DNA of 64,000 nucleotides from Lumbricus terrestris (Eukaryota; Annelida; Clitellata; Crassiclitellata; Lumbricidae), in NCBI GenBank assembly GCA_949752735.1, contig OX457036.1, forward strand, positions 81,380,005 through 81,444,004, written 5' to 3'. The notes below the pieces were generated by a model. It made no database searches and was not told the origin of the DNA. It saw only the letters and a list, made by a program, of their open reading frames with translations. Below, piece by piece: positions 54,546 to 64,000 of this stretch. Made by a program: the position numbers and the translations under genes. The first letter of the stretch is position 1; every line of letters starts with the position of its first letter.

Positions 54546-54807
54546 ATGGTATGACCGTCAGGCTAATACAATGCAAATGAACACCGCACCAGCGACAGAA
54601 GTGCAATATGTTGACCTTTTCAAAAGTATTTTTACAAACTACTTTCGAAAGTATATTTAAATATTATTTTTGTATCTTCAAAAATATTTTTAGAAGTATT
54701 TTGCAAATGTATTTTCAAGTGCCTTTGAATAGTATTTAATTTGTACTTTCAAAGTACTGATTATAGCAATAATAAGACCAATGCAAATAATGACGGTAAC
54801 GATGATG

Positions 54808-54811
54808 AAGG

Positions 54812-54874
<63 letters not shown>

Positions 54875-54903
54875 CGATGATGATGATGATGATGATGATG
54901 ATA
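54808..54903. repeat. (GAT)n microsatellite
   Basis: About 30 GAT units with one GAC. Poly-Asp, poly-Met and poly-His/Ile frames are artefacts. Confidence 0.97.
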
Positions 54904-55364
54904 AACATGCCCATTATTCAGGTCTACGTAACCCACGTATATATTATAATACACAGAAAAGTTACATAAAAAAAGAAGATAGAGTCTACATGTGTGATTG
55001 CCGATTGGCTCTATAGGTCCTAGCAAATGTGTTTATCTGGATAGTTATATAGCGCCTTTCTCACAAGCTCATTATCGTACGTGGCAGTGTCTGCTTATAG
55101 GTTATTACAGATAGTCAGTTGCTTGTTATTGATGTCCCTACCTCGTGACCCGGAGCCAATCAGTGTTCCCAGTGACGCGAGTAGCACTGCAATTTTCCCG
55201 ATCTCAGAGAAAGCCATTCTCAACCGACAGTTGGAATATCTTTCAGTTTTAATCATCTCTAACAGAACGCACGAAGTTCAAAAGAGTCAGAACGTGCGCC
55301 ACAGAGGTAAAGCATTGGACGCGAGAAATCCGCGCATCTCCATGACAACCTACGATCTAGGGAT

Positions 55365-55545
55365 GTTCCAGAGCTTTGAAGGGTGCTCCAGAGCTTTGAC
55401 GGGTGTTCCAGAGTTTTGACGGGTGTTCCAGAGTTTTTGACAGGTGTTCCAGAGCTTTGACGGGTGTTCCAGAGTTTTTGACAGGTGTTCCAGAGCTTTG
55501 CCGGGAGTTCCAGAGTTTTGACGGGTGTTCCAGAGCAGTTTTGAG
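55365..55545. repeat. 20-21-bp minisatellite
   Basis: About eight or nine copies of TTCCAGAG(C/T)TTTGACGGGTG with variants TTTTTGACAGGTG and GCCGGGAG. Confidence 0.9.
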
Positions 55546-55549
55546 TGCA

Positions 55550-57084
55550 CGAAACTTCAGCGACTCTTTGTATTATACTCTGAGTGAAGTCGACTGAAGT
55601 TCGGTCGACGTTCTTTGATTCTGTAAGAGCGAGAGACGAAGTCGCAATCCTTTTCCTCCTCCACCGCCGAATATCATGACTTAGAAATACGGCGATCCTG
55701 AAATTCTTGCGCGGAAGTAGTTTTTCGACGATGTGATCGCGTTGTGTGCTCGGAGGCTCGTGATTTGTGTATATATAGGCCTCGTCGGAGCTCGCGTAGT
55801 ATACGCTGATATATACTCACGCTCGTTCGCTGCTTTGATTGCCCAAGGCCCTCTCGGTCGGTCGGTCGGTCGGCAATGCCTAGAGTCAATGATCGCTCGA
55901 GGCGCATGCGTAGCCCCTGCAGCCGTACCATCACCTCCCACCCACCCTTCCCGTGGGAGGGAAGAGGGCGGAGGGATGGAAGAAACTTCCGCATCGTGGA
56001 TGCAGTGGCAGCGATGATGGAGATGGGCATAAATCAAGCATCGCTTCAGCAGCTGAATCAGCTTCCTGTTCCACCTCTTCCTTCTGGGTCGACTGGTTAA
56101 TGAATCTGGAGGAGGTGACATTAACTCCCACGTGTCACCGGTGAATGGCGCTGGAAGTGGGTCAGGGTCTTCTGAAGGTCAAAGATGAGGGCCAGTCAGT
56201 GCATAAGGACTACATAATAAATTATGGTCAATAGATTCATGAACACGAACAAATAATTGCACAAGGTGATGAATGACGACGACGATGACGACGATGACGA
56301 CGATGAGGAAGAATGCGATGGAGAAGATGATGATGAGGGTGAATAAGAAGAATGCGAGGAAGAATGCAAAGAGGAGTAGGAGGAGGAAGAGGAGGAAGAA
56401 GAAAAAGAAGAAGAAAAAGAAGAAGAAATGCAGCACTCTATGCTAACCGCGAAAGGCAGACATGTAAAAGAACATACGGAAAAGAATTGTTAACGACCTT
56501 TAATTTTCTTAGCGATTTCAAAAACGTATGTAGGCCTATGTCATGGAGATTTTCGTGGTTATACTTTTACGACCTGCAGCCCAAAATCCATAAAGTTTGC
56601 TCAAAAGCCACGAGGAAACAAATCACTTTAATTGTTGTTCAGTGTCGCAAGTAAATGATGGAACGCGTTGGAAGCCAAAGACCGTAATAATAATCTGCCT
56701 GCCTGACTCTCCGGACTTGACCCGCTGCCTATCGATTTTGTTTTCATTGAGCGCCTGTGAATAAGCTGGTTCCCGCGACTTGGCTTTTGTGGGTGCTGTA
56801 GAAGTCTCGAGATTACGATTACGATTACGATAGATTGGAAATTCAACGGATTTTCAGATTCAGATGGAGACTAAAAAGCTGAGCAAAAAAAAACATGACA
56901 TGGTGTCAAACCAGCGATAGACCTGAAACCACTCGAGATAGCTTAGACAAAAGAACTAGTAGCTGAGTTTGAGTATTGAGCTAAAGATTTTAATGCTCAT
57001 GCATAATTGCCTAGCAGCCCAAACCTCGATGTATCTATAGATAGATAGAGTTTTTGTGCGCAAGTGCTAGGCTATCCGTTCCGG
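55550..57084. other. Unassigned region, several open frames but no supportable gene
   Basis: The region 55680-56140 is open in several frames on both strands and fairly GC-rich. None gives a recognisable domain, so it may be a leader exon or chance. It also holds GAC/GAA-rich simple sequence (56272-56440) and the repeat copy at 56690. Confidence 0.35.
56690..56835 (+). repeat. (GATTAC)n-tailed repeat, copy 4
   Basis: Nearly the same sequence as 28727-28865 in reverse, ending CGAGATTACGATTACGATTA. This is the longest well-kept copy. Confidence 0.8.
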
Positions 57085-57160
57085 TCGTGGATAAGTTGGT
57101 ACCCTGCGCTTGGCTTTCGAGTGGCGCTTTAGAAATTTGGAGATTACGATTACGATTACT
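57085..57160 (+). repeat. (GATTAC)n-tailed repeat, copy 5
   Basis: GTGGATAAGTTGGTACCCTG, GTGGCGCTTTAGAAATTTGG, AGATTACGATTACGATTAC. Only 250 bases from copy 4 and in the same orientation. Confidence 0.7.
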
Positions 57161-57648
57161 TCGCTCTGCCACGCAATGTAACCTGGTTGTTCCAGCAGCT
57201 CGAGCTTCCACAGTGCTGCATAAAAACATCGCTGTGGTCGGTCCATATGTTTTTGGAATAATAAGCTATATATACCTATATCAGTCTCCGCGATGAAATT
57301 CTTAGTCTTGATTTACCATTTTTCCGCAAGCGTTTGTAAACAATTCACTTTGAATGTGGTTTGTTACTGCAGTCAGATCTGGAACGCCTATGAGGAGCTT
57401 CTCTAAAAATGGCGCTATATAAACAATAAATTCATGATTACGATTATACGAATTGACGGAGAATGTCGAAAACAAAATAAGCTTAACGTCAGAAAAATAA
57501 TTTCTAGACTCATAATTATACTTATCTGTTGCAGGAAGACAGAGAATAGATAGATAGAGGTATAGACAGAAAGACCGACAGCGAGAGAGATTTATAGTGC
57601 ACGCTCATCATAATTTATCTTCAGCCCAAGGCATAACACATTACACAC

Positions 57649-58655
57649 TGTAGCGGTTGAATGCTTCTTGCCAAACAAAACCTATCAAACAATGCTATGT
57701 ATAATGATTAATGTAGGTAAGAATTAAGCTAGACAATATGTGGCGTATTGTAGATTATAATTAATATTACTTGTGGCATTAAGTTAGATAATAATAATAG
57801 CGCTACAACAATTGACTAAACATTACGGAGCGGCGGAAACCAGCGTTAACGAAAGCAGACGACAGGCAGTCATCGATGGAGCTGAGCAAGGCGATGGTCG
57901 AAAAGATATTTCGAACGATGGCGTCTGTCGGCAAATACGGAGCCAATCGTTGGTAATTCGAATATCTGGAACTTGATTTATGGGTGTGGAAAGCGACACG
58001 TTGTCGACTTGTCCCACTGTCGAACTTTGAGACGTTTGAAGCGAAGTTCCGAGGCGAAGCGAGTGAACTGTGCGAAGCAGTGTGACTCTAACTGGCGACG
58101 ATTTGCGAATCGGTCGAACGTTGAAGTTGGGATCGAACTCTGAAGCGATCCGTGGTGAAACATTTGCAGCAAGACGAGGAGGAAGAATCGGTTGAGCGAC
58201 GGGTGAATTCCTATGCTCGACGAAATCCGAGGAAGAAGGAGAAACACGCTGGGTTACTGTTTCAAGCTACAGTACCCATCGACAAGCAACTACCGAGAAA
58301 TCTGGACTGACGGCAATTGAGAAGATCGCGACCTTCTTCAACTTTCCCTTCAATCCATTCCCGCGGAAGTGAAAAGCATTTCTACATCCACCAGAAAGGA
58401 CGATGTGGAAAGATAAGAAATAAACATAATATTATTATAATTAATACGCCACAAATAGGTAGATAAGATTCTTTTCTTTGAATTGCATTTATTGATTGAA
58501 ATGTTATTTTATATTATATCTTTATATGAATCACAGTCTCATTTGTTCTAGGTCGTAGGTTGCTATTATACCATTATTCACCCAACAGCCTCTGAGCATA
58601 AAGTTCACCCTTTATATTCTAGACTTAATAAATCCTGAATATAGGGGTAGTGACA
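57649..58655 (+). repeat. gypsy 5-prime LTR
   Basis: About 1 kb. The end is inferred from TGACA followed four bases later by the candidate primer site. Its first 567 bases match 63434-64000. Minus-strand frames inside it appear twice for this reason and are not genes. Confidence 0.8.
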
Positions 58656-58968
58656 AGAGTGGGGGCCCACGCCGGGATATTTTAGACAGTTAAAAATGTC
58701 ATTTGAGTATTGTTATAGTGGCAAACTTTGAACAATTGTTGCTAGTGATTATTAGAGAGACAATTTGAACTGATTGGCATCTGAGTTGAAGTAGTACATT
58801 GCTTATTGAAAAGTGCACAATAGGTTGTGTAAACTTTTAGGTATTAGCTTTTGTGGAACTGAATTTCTCTTTGTAGAATTGAACAATTTCTATCTGTTAG
58901 AAATTTATATAGTGCACGTTGTAGCCTATATTTGTAACAAGTGAAAAATCATAAGTAAGACAGTAAGT

Positions 58969-61917
58969 ATGTCCGTAAGTGATTTCGAAGCTTGGTTGGA
59001 AATTGCCAAACGGATGAACATGGAAGGGGACGAGACACGTGCCTTTGTCAAAGAAAGACAGGCAGAGTGGAGACAAGATAGAGCGACTGAGAGAGAGATC
59101 GCCAAAGAGATGAAATTAGCTGAAGCAACAGCAGAAACGAGAAAAGCTGAAACAGAAGCTGCAACGAGAAAAGCTGAAGCAGAAGCAGCAGCAGAAGTCA
59201 AGAGACTTGAGATTGAAGCAAGAAAAGCAGAGATGGAAGCTGAAGCAGCAGCAGAAATGAGAAAAGCTGAAACAGAAGCAGCAACGAGAAAAGCTGAAGC
59301 AGAGGCTGCAATGCAAGCAAAGAAGGCTGAAGTGGAATTGGAAGCAATCAGGAGTGCTGAAGCAGAAGCCAGATTGAATCGTGAAGCAGCAGAAGCCAGA
59401 GAACAGCGCGAACACCAGCTAGAAATAAAGAGACTTGAAGCACAGGTGAGGATGCGTGAAATTGATTCAAGAGGGGAACAGAACCGAGAGCACGAGAATG
59501 ACTACATGAGGATCGGTGATGGTCAGCAACAGGGAGATCACCGAGAAAACAATAAAGGAATCAGGAATATCAAATTTCCTATATTCAACGAGTCCAAGGA
59601 TTGTTTAGATGCCTACTTGTTGAGATTCGAGAGAACATGTGTAGCGTATGAAATCAGAAAAGAAGTTTGGTCGCTAACGTTAGCGAGACATTTGGAAGGC
59701 AGAGCACTGGAAGTGTACCAAAGGTTGTCTGCAGATGAAGTGCAAGATTATGAGTGTTTGAAGACTCAGCTTTTGAAGAGATTTCAACTGACAGAAGGTG
59801 GTTATCGAAACAAGTTCAAAACCAGTAAAATGGAATCAGGAGAGACACCTTCTAGTTTTGTGCATAGATTGAGAAGGTACATGCAGCAGTGGTTAGCACA
59901 AGCGGGATTTGAGAGAACTTATGAAGGAGTGGAAGATCTCTTGTTGAAAGACCAGTTTTACCTGACATGCAGTACTGAACTTCGTATGTTTATAAAAGAG
60001 AAAGGTAAAATGAGTTTGAAGGACATGTTGGTTTGTGCGGAATCACACATTGAAGCACACGGTTACAAATACAGCGAGCAGTCTGCAAAACCAGATGTGA
60101 AATTCCATGGCGACAGATTGAACGGTAGACCGTTTGAACACAGACCCAAGGAACAGTCTGGGTACAACCTGAACAGGAGTAGAAGCGATGTGAAGATAAA
60201 TCAGGGTACACATCAAAACCGAGGGTTCAGCAGGGAAAGAGAAGCTGCAACTGGACATAAGATCACTTGCTTTTTCTGTGGAGAATATAATCACAAGGCA
60301 GTTTCCTGTCCACATAAAAACAGAGGTGTTGTTAAACACACTGCAGCAGCAGTGCAAATATTTGAGAATCGAGCACACCGGAGTATGCAAGAAAGTGAAA
60401 TGCAGAGAATAGGTGATGTTGTTGGAAAAGAACAAGGTGAACACACCAGAATGCCACCTACAGGTATGCACATGGCAGCCAGTGTCATGATGACAAGAGC
60501 CGGTGATGAGTGTATCAGTCTAGAGGATGAAAGTGAGCATCAAGTAACAGTTAATGGGATCAACAATGTAAAATGCATGTACGACACAGGCGCAACCTGT
60601 TGTATTGTGAAGCGATCATTGATAAATGACGAAGCATTAACTGGAGAGGAAACATATTGTATGTTAGGGGATGGAAGCGTGAAACGCTTTCCCTTAGCCA
60701 AAATACATTTAGAGAGTGAACACTTTAATGGCGAAGTGCAAGCCATGGTAATGGAGCAACCGGTGAAACCAGTGATAATCGGGAAAATCAAAGGATTGAA
60801 ATTCATGGTTAAAAATGAGAGAACCGAGAATGCAACAAATGATAAACCGAAAGAAACTTGTGAGAATAATACTGAAATGAAGAACAAAGGAATATTAACA
60901 AGAAGAACAGAACATGAGAAACCTTTTCATGTGAAGAAACCAGTAAGGTTCACTGATGATGTAACAAAAGATAAAGATGATACAGATAACAGGAAATCAA
61001 GTTTTAACAAAACGATGAAGAAGAACTTCAGAAATAAACCATTGAGATTGGTAGAGACGCATAATAAATATTTAATCACAGGTGGAAGAAGTGAATTGAA
61101 TAATAGTCGTGTAAATCAGAATAAATGGTGGAAGCAAAGAGGAGACTGGAGAAATAGGGAGTATAGAGATAAGTCTAATGAGACTCAGTCAAGAAGATCC
61201 AATGAGTGGATGTATGGAAGATACAAAGAGAATCCAAATGTGGATAGGAGAAATACAAGGTGGAACATGGGTGACACAAATAGGTGTAACTGGAAAAACT
61301 ATAGACATGTGATGAGAGAGTCTAGTAGTGATTATGGAGTTAGGTATGAGAGACCTAGTGATTTAAATTGGAGATTTAAAAGTGGAAGAGATGAGAATAG
61401 AAGTCGTGGAAACCATTGGAATAGTAGACCATGGTACAGAAGAGAACAAGGCGATAATTCTGGAGGAAGACAGAATGAAAATTGTAGAGGATACAATGAA
61501 GTGAATAAATGGAAAAGTAGGTTATGGAATGACAGAGAATGGTCATGTCCTAACAGTAATATTGAAAAGTGGAAAAGTAGTGAAGACTACAAGAGAGAAT
61601 GTGGAGAAATGCAAGATGTCGAGACAGCGGCATGCATTTCGGCAGTTATACATGATGGAAAAGTAGGAGAAAATGAGGAAGAAGAGATACTGGACTCGTA
61701 TGTCAGTAAACAAAATGAAACAGAAGATGTTAAGTGGAAATCTGATGTTGATGCAGATGCATTGAGTGTTGAAAAGGAACACACAGATGAACTAGAGACA
61801 AAGAATGGCATTACGTTGAATTTGTACAAGAAGGTGAAAAGAGATACCGGTAGATTGTTAGAGGTGGAAAGGAGGAACTATCAAAGCAGGAGAAAAGATG
61901 CTGTAGATAGAAGCTGA
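58969..61917 (+). CDS. gypsy Gag-protease with SCAN-like domain and an Arg/Asn/Trp-rich C-terminal region
   Basis: 982 residues. Residues 45-160: a long charged coiled coil of Ala/Glu/Arg repeats (RKAEAEAA type). About 205-345: a SCAN-like capsid region (FERTCVAYEIRKEVWSLTLA, LKTQLLKRFQLTEGGYRNKF). About 435: a CCHC knuckle CFFCGEYNHKAVSC. About 540: a retroviral-type protease with CMYDTGATCCIV. From about 690 to 890: an unusual basic stretch full of Arg, Asn and Trp (NKWWKQRGDWRNREYRDK), then an acidic tail. SCAN-like Gag is known from Gmr1-type gypsy elements. What the basic region does is unknown; nucleic-acid binding is a guess. Confidence 0.85.
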   Translation: MSVSDFEAWLEIAKRMNMEGDETRAFVKERQAEWRQDRATEREIAKEMKLAEATAETRKAETEAATRKAEAEAAAEVKRLEIEARKAEMEAEAAAEMRKAETEAATRKAEAEAAMQAKKAEVELEAIRSAEAEARLNREAAEAREQREHQLEIKRLEAQVRMREIDSRGEQNREHENDYMRIGDGQQQGDHRENNKGIRNIKFPIFNESKDCLDAYLLRFERTCVAYEIRKEVWSLTLARHLEGRALEVYQRLSADEVQDYECLKTQLLKRFQLTEGGYRNKFKTSKMESGETPSSFVHRLRRYMQQWLAQAGFERTYEGVEDLLLKDQFYLTCSTELRMFIKEKGKMSLKDMLVCAESHIEAHGYKYSEQSAKPDVKFHGDRLNGRPFEHRPKEQSGYNLNRSRSDVKINQGTHQNRGFSREREAATGHKITCFFCGEYNHKAVSCPHKNRGVVKHTAAAVQIFENRAHRSMQESEMQRIGDVVGKEQGEHTRMPPTGMHMAASVMMTRAGDECISLEDESEHQVTVNGINNVKCMYDTGATCCIVKRSLINDEALTGEETYCMLGDGSVKRFPLAKIHLESEHFNGEVQAMVMEQPVKPVIIGKIKGLKFMVKNERTENATNDKPKETCENNTEMKNKGILTRRTEHEKPFHVKKPVRFTDDVTKDKDDTDNRKSSFNKTMKKNFRNKPLRLVETHNKYLITGGRSELNNSRVNQNKWWKQRGDWRNREYRDKSNETQSRRSNEWMYGRYKENPNVDRRNTRWNMGDTNRCNWKNYRHVMRESSSDYGVRYERPSDLNWRFKSGRDENRSRGNHWNSRPWYRREQGDNSGGRQNENCRGYNEVNKWKSRLWNDREWSCPNSNIEKWKSSEDYKRECGEMQDVETAACISAVIHDGKVGENEEEEILDSYVSKQNETEDVKWKSDVDADALSVEKEHTDELETKNGITLNLYKKVKRDTGRLLEVERRNYQSRRKDAVDRS

Positions 61918-62395
61918 CAGAAGCTTGTGGAGAATATTTAATCAAGAGTGAGTGTAAATAGAATACAGTATGAGATAAGTGAAGTTGAGTTGCTTATTTT
62001 AAGTAGTTCAGTGAGTTATGTTAAGCGATAAGGTGAATTTTAGGATCAAGTGAGGTAGTAGTAAAATTATTGTAGTTGTGTAGTAGTTAAGCACTAAGAT
62101 GACATTGAGTTGAATGTAGTATCTGAGTGTAATGGTGAATCCCTTAGATAAATAGAAAAACAGTTGAGTGATGAGAAAGTAGTTAAGAGGAAATACTATG
62201 TTCAGTGAGCTAAGTACTGTTGGTATTACATAGTTAAGATGATGAGATGTTGGTGAAATGACAAGGTCATTTCATTGTGAGAATTAGGATGGATGAATGC
62301 CATGTGTTGAGAAGGTAACACATATATAATAAGTAGAACTAAGTTAATAATAATAGTGAGTTAAGTGAGTCGAGGCAATGTGAAGCACATTCGGA

Positions 62396-63274
62396 TTGAT
62401 TAACAGTGCGTCCAGTTATAACCGATTAATTAGGAAGATTCTTCACGGAACAGAAAATCTTGGAAGTTATGTCGACGATATACTAGCGCATAATAAAGGA
62501 TGGAGAGAACACTTGAAGACATTGGAGATATTTTTCGAAAGAGTCAGACAAGCGAATTTGACATTGAAGCCAAAGAAGTGTTCTATAGGATATGAAAAGA
62601 TTGACTTTTTGGGACATACATTGAACAAGGATGACATAAGTCCAAAGGATAAATCAGTTGATAAAATAGTAGACATACCACGTCCAAAGACAAAGAAACA
62701 AGTCAGGAGTTTTCTTGGAGCGATAAACTATTATCGTAAGTTCATACCACACTGTGCAGAGATCATGGCACCGTTGAGCGATTTGACGAAGAAGATGGCA
62801 CCTGGAGTAGTTGAATGGAACGAAGAACTGGAAGCAAGTTTTACGATGTTGAAGAGTGAATTGGCAAAGGAACCAATTCTGAAATTACCAAACCTGGAGA
62901 AAGAGTTTATTCTTCAGACGGATGCAAGTGGAAGCGGAATAGGATGTGTAATAATGCAGCAATACGAGGGGATGAACCATCCCATAGCGTATGCCAGCAG
63001 GAAACTCTTGGAACGTGAGAGAAGGTACTCAGTAGAGGAAAGGGAATGCTTATCGATCATGTGGGGAGTTAGTAGGTTCGATCGATACCTTTGTGGAAAG
63101 AAATTCATAATCGAGACAGATCATTGCGGATTGCAATACATGAGAGAGAATAGGATGAAAAATGCAAGGGTGATGAGATGGAGTTTGGCCCTCCAAAATT
63201 ATTCTTTTACCATAAGATACATCAAGGGGTCCAACAATGTCATGTCCGACTACCTGAGTAGAGGATTAGAGTAG
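62396..63274 (+). CDS. gypsy reverse transcriptase (C-terminal part) and RNase H
   Basis: Real homology starts at about 62399 (NSASSYNRLIRKILHG), just before the catalytic SYVDDIL box, then thumb (KKCSIGYEKIDFLGHTLN) and RNase H (LQTDASGSGIGCVI, YSVEERECLSIMWGV, IETDHCGLQYM). The frame ends DYLSRGLE with a stop at 63274. The first roughly 150 residues of reverse transcriptase are absent and 61918-62395 is noncoding, so a deletion lies there. No integrase follows. Confidence 0.85.
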   Translation: MINSASSYNRLIRKILHGTENLGSYVDDILAHNKGWREHLKTLEIFFERVRQANLTLKPKKCSIGYEKIDFLGHTLNKDDISPKDKSVDKIVDIPRPKTKKQVRSFLGAINYYRKFIPHCAEIMAPLSDLTKKMAPGVVEWNEELEASFTMLKSELAKEPILKLPNLEKEFILQTDASGSGIGCVIMQQYEGMNHPIAYASRKLLERERRYSVEERECLSIMWGVSRFDRYLCGKKFIIETDHCGLQYMRENRMKNARVMRWSLALQNYSFTIRYIKGSNNVMSDYLSRGLE

Positions 63275-63433
63275 AGTAGGATGTAATAAGGTAGATGTAT
63301 AGTTGTAAATAAGTAAGTGAAGTATAGTAGTTATGCATGATATCTAAAGTAAGTTAAAGAAGTTTATTAGGTTAGTTTGTCAAGTAGGTGAGTTTGATAA
63401 AGCCTGTAAACAGACTTTTGAAGGAGGGGCATT

Positions 63434-64000
63434 TGTAGCGGTTGAATGCTTCTTGCCAAACAAAACCTATCAAACAATGCTATGTATAATGATTAATGTA
63501 GGTAAGAATTAAGCTAGACAATATGTGGCGTATTGTAGATTATAATTAATATTACTTGTGGCATTAAGTTAGATAATAATAATAGCGCTACAACAATTGA
63601 CTAAACATTACGGAGCGGCGGAAACCAGCGTTAACGAAAGCAGACGACAGGCAGTCATCGATGGAGCTGAGCAAGGCGATGGTCGAAAAGATATTTCGAA
63701 CGATGGCGTCTGTCGGCAAATACGGAGCCAATCGTTGGTAATTCGAATATCTGGAACTTGATTTATGGGTGTGGAAAGCGACACGTTGTCGACTTGTCCC
63801 ACTGTCGAACTTTGAGACGTTTGAAGCGAAGTTCCGAGGCGAAGCGAGTGAACTGTGCGAAGCAGTGTGACTCTAACTGGCGACGATTTGCGAATCGGTC
63901 GAACGTTGAAGTTGGGATCGAACTCTGAAGCGATCCGTGGTGAAACATTTGCAGCAAGACGAGGAGGAAGAATCGGTTGAGCGACGGGTGAATTCCTATG
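63434..64000 (+). repeat. gypsy 3-prime LTR, truncated by the window edge
   Basis: Begins TGTAGCGGTTGAATGC directly after the polypurine tract and is colinear with 57649-58215, with no difference seen by eye. Confidence 0.85.

Larger units (their letters stand above)
57649..64000 (+). mobile_element. Ty3/gypsy LTR retrotransposon with SCAN-like Gag, incomplete pol (continues past the window)
   Basis: A roughly 1007-bp LTR (57649-58655) starts TGTAGCGG and ends TGACA. The second LTR starts at 63434 and is cut by the window end; the 567 shared bases look identical, so insertion was recent. A candidate primer site (TGGGGGCCCACGCCGGG at 58660) and a polypurine tract (GAAGGAGGGGC at 63419) bracket the interior. 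Gag-protease is one intact frame. The first part of reverse transcriptase is missing, no integrase is present, and the last frame ends after RNase H. It is therefore nonautonomous. Confidence 0.85.

Noticed and set aside
54736..55026. Poly-His, poly-Asp and poly-Ile frames
   Set aside because: Translations of the GAT microsatellite.
55681..56144. A gene in the GC-rich block with overlapping frames on both strands
   Set aside because: Several frames compete, none has a domain or clear splice sites; left as unassigned.
57823..58247. Minus-strand frames repeated at 63608-63957
   Set aside because: They lie in the gypsy LTR and recur only because the LTR is duplicated.
59116..59415. Cys/Phe-rich minus-strand frame
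   Set aside because: Antisense of the Ala/Glu coiled-coil repeat of the gypsy Gag.

Overview
The window is eukaryotic, almost certainly from an invertebrate animal. Genes are split by GT-AG introns and scattered among LINEs, tRNA-derived SINEs, LTR retrotransposons, cut-and-paste DNA transposons and long microsatellites. A TNFAIP3/A20 homologue and the abundance of the palindrome TAGGCCTA make a marine deuterostome (for example an echinoderm) a reasonable guess, but nothing here proves the clade. Exons below were joined by eye from splice sites, reading-frame phase and protein motifs. No transcript or database evidence was available.

Three host genes can be read, all on the minus strand. (1) 10380 to 1502: an A20 (TNFAIP3)-like protein of about 650 residues, with an OTU domain followed by one A20-type zinc finger per exon. 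Its OTU domain has Gln where the catalytic Cys belongs and Leu where the catalytic His belongs, and four of its fingers have His as the fourth zinc ligand instead of Cys. The C-terminal finger is a classical Cys4 finger closely resembling finger 7 of vertebrate A20. (2) 21883 to 18580: an unrecognised 437-residue membrane protein with a proline-rich PPxY tail, one transmembrane segment, a threonine-rich mucin-like stretch and a hydrophobic C-terminus. (3) 36049 to 26015: an intron-containing serine hydrolase of the beta-lactamase/PBP class (SxxK, YSN and HSG motifs intact) with about five C-terminal BTRD1-like repeats; its first exon was not found. Two orphan exons were also seen: 33647-33925 (cysteine-bearing, possibly Ig-like) and 51657-51836 (a small Cys4 motif).

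Most of the rest is mobile DNA. From left to right: 3-prime ends of LINEs; a tRNA-Arg-like SINE (6765); a CR1/L2-group LINE fragment (12697-13800); an element with an internal G-rich minisatellite (13797-15052); two opposed copies of a second SINE family (20046 and 34891); two nonautonomous elements with 8-bp target duplications (36499-37160, 37293-38362); a 2.3-kb element with about 95-bp inverted ends between two matching TACA arrays (39704-41996); a Ty1/copia element with apparently identical 199-bp LTRs and a damaged pol (43809-47655); a deleted mariner/Tc1-like element (50608-51587); and a Ty3/gypsy element with a SCAN-like Gag (57649 to beyond 64000).

The three genes show no sign of acting in one pathway. 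The A20-like protein would act in ubiquitin-dependent innate immune signalling. The hydrolase and the mucin-like protein look secreted or on the cell surface, which may be relevant to mucosal or microbial contact, but that is inference. Much of 47.7-50.6 kb and 51.9-57.6 kb has no gene that I can support.
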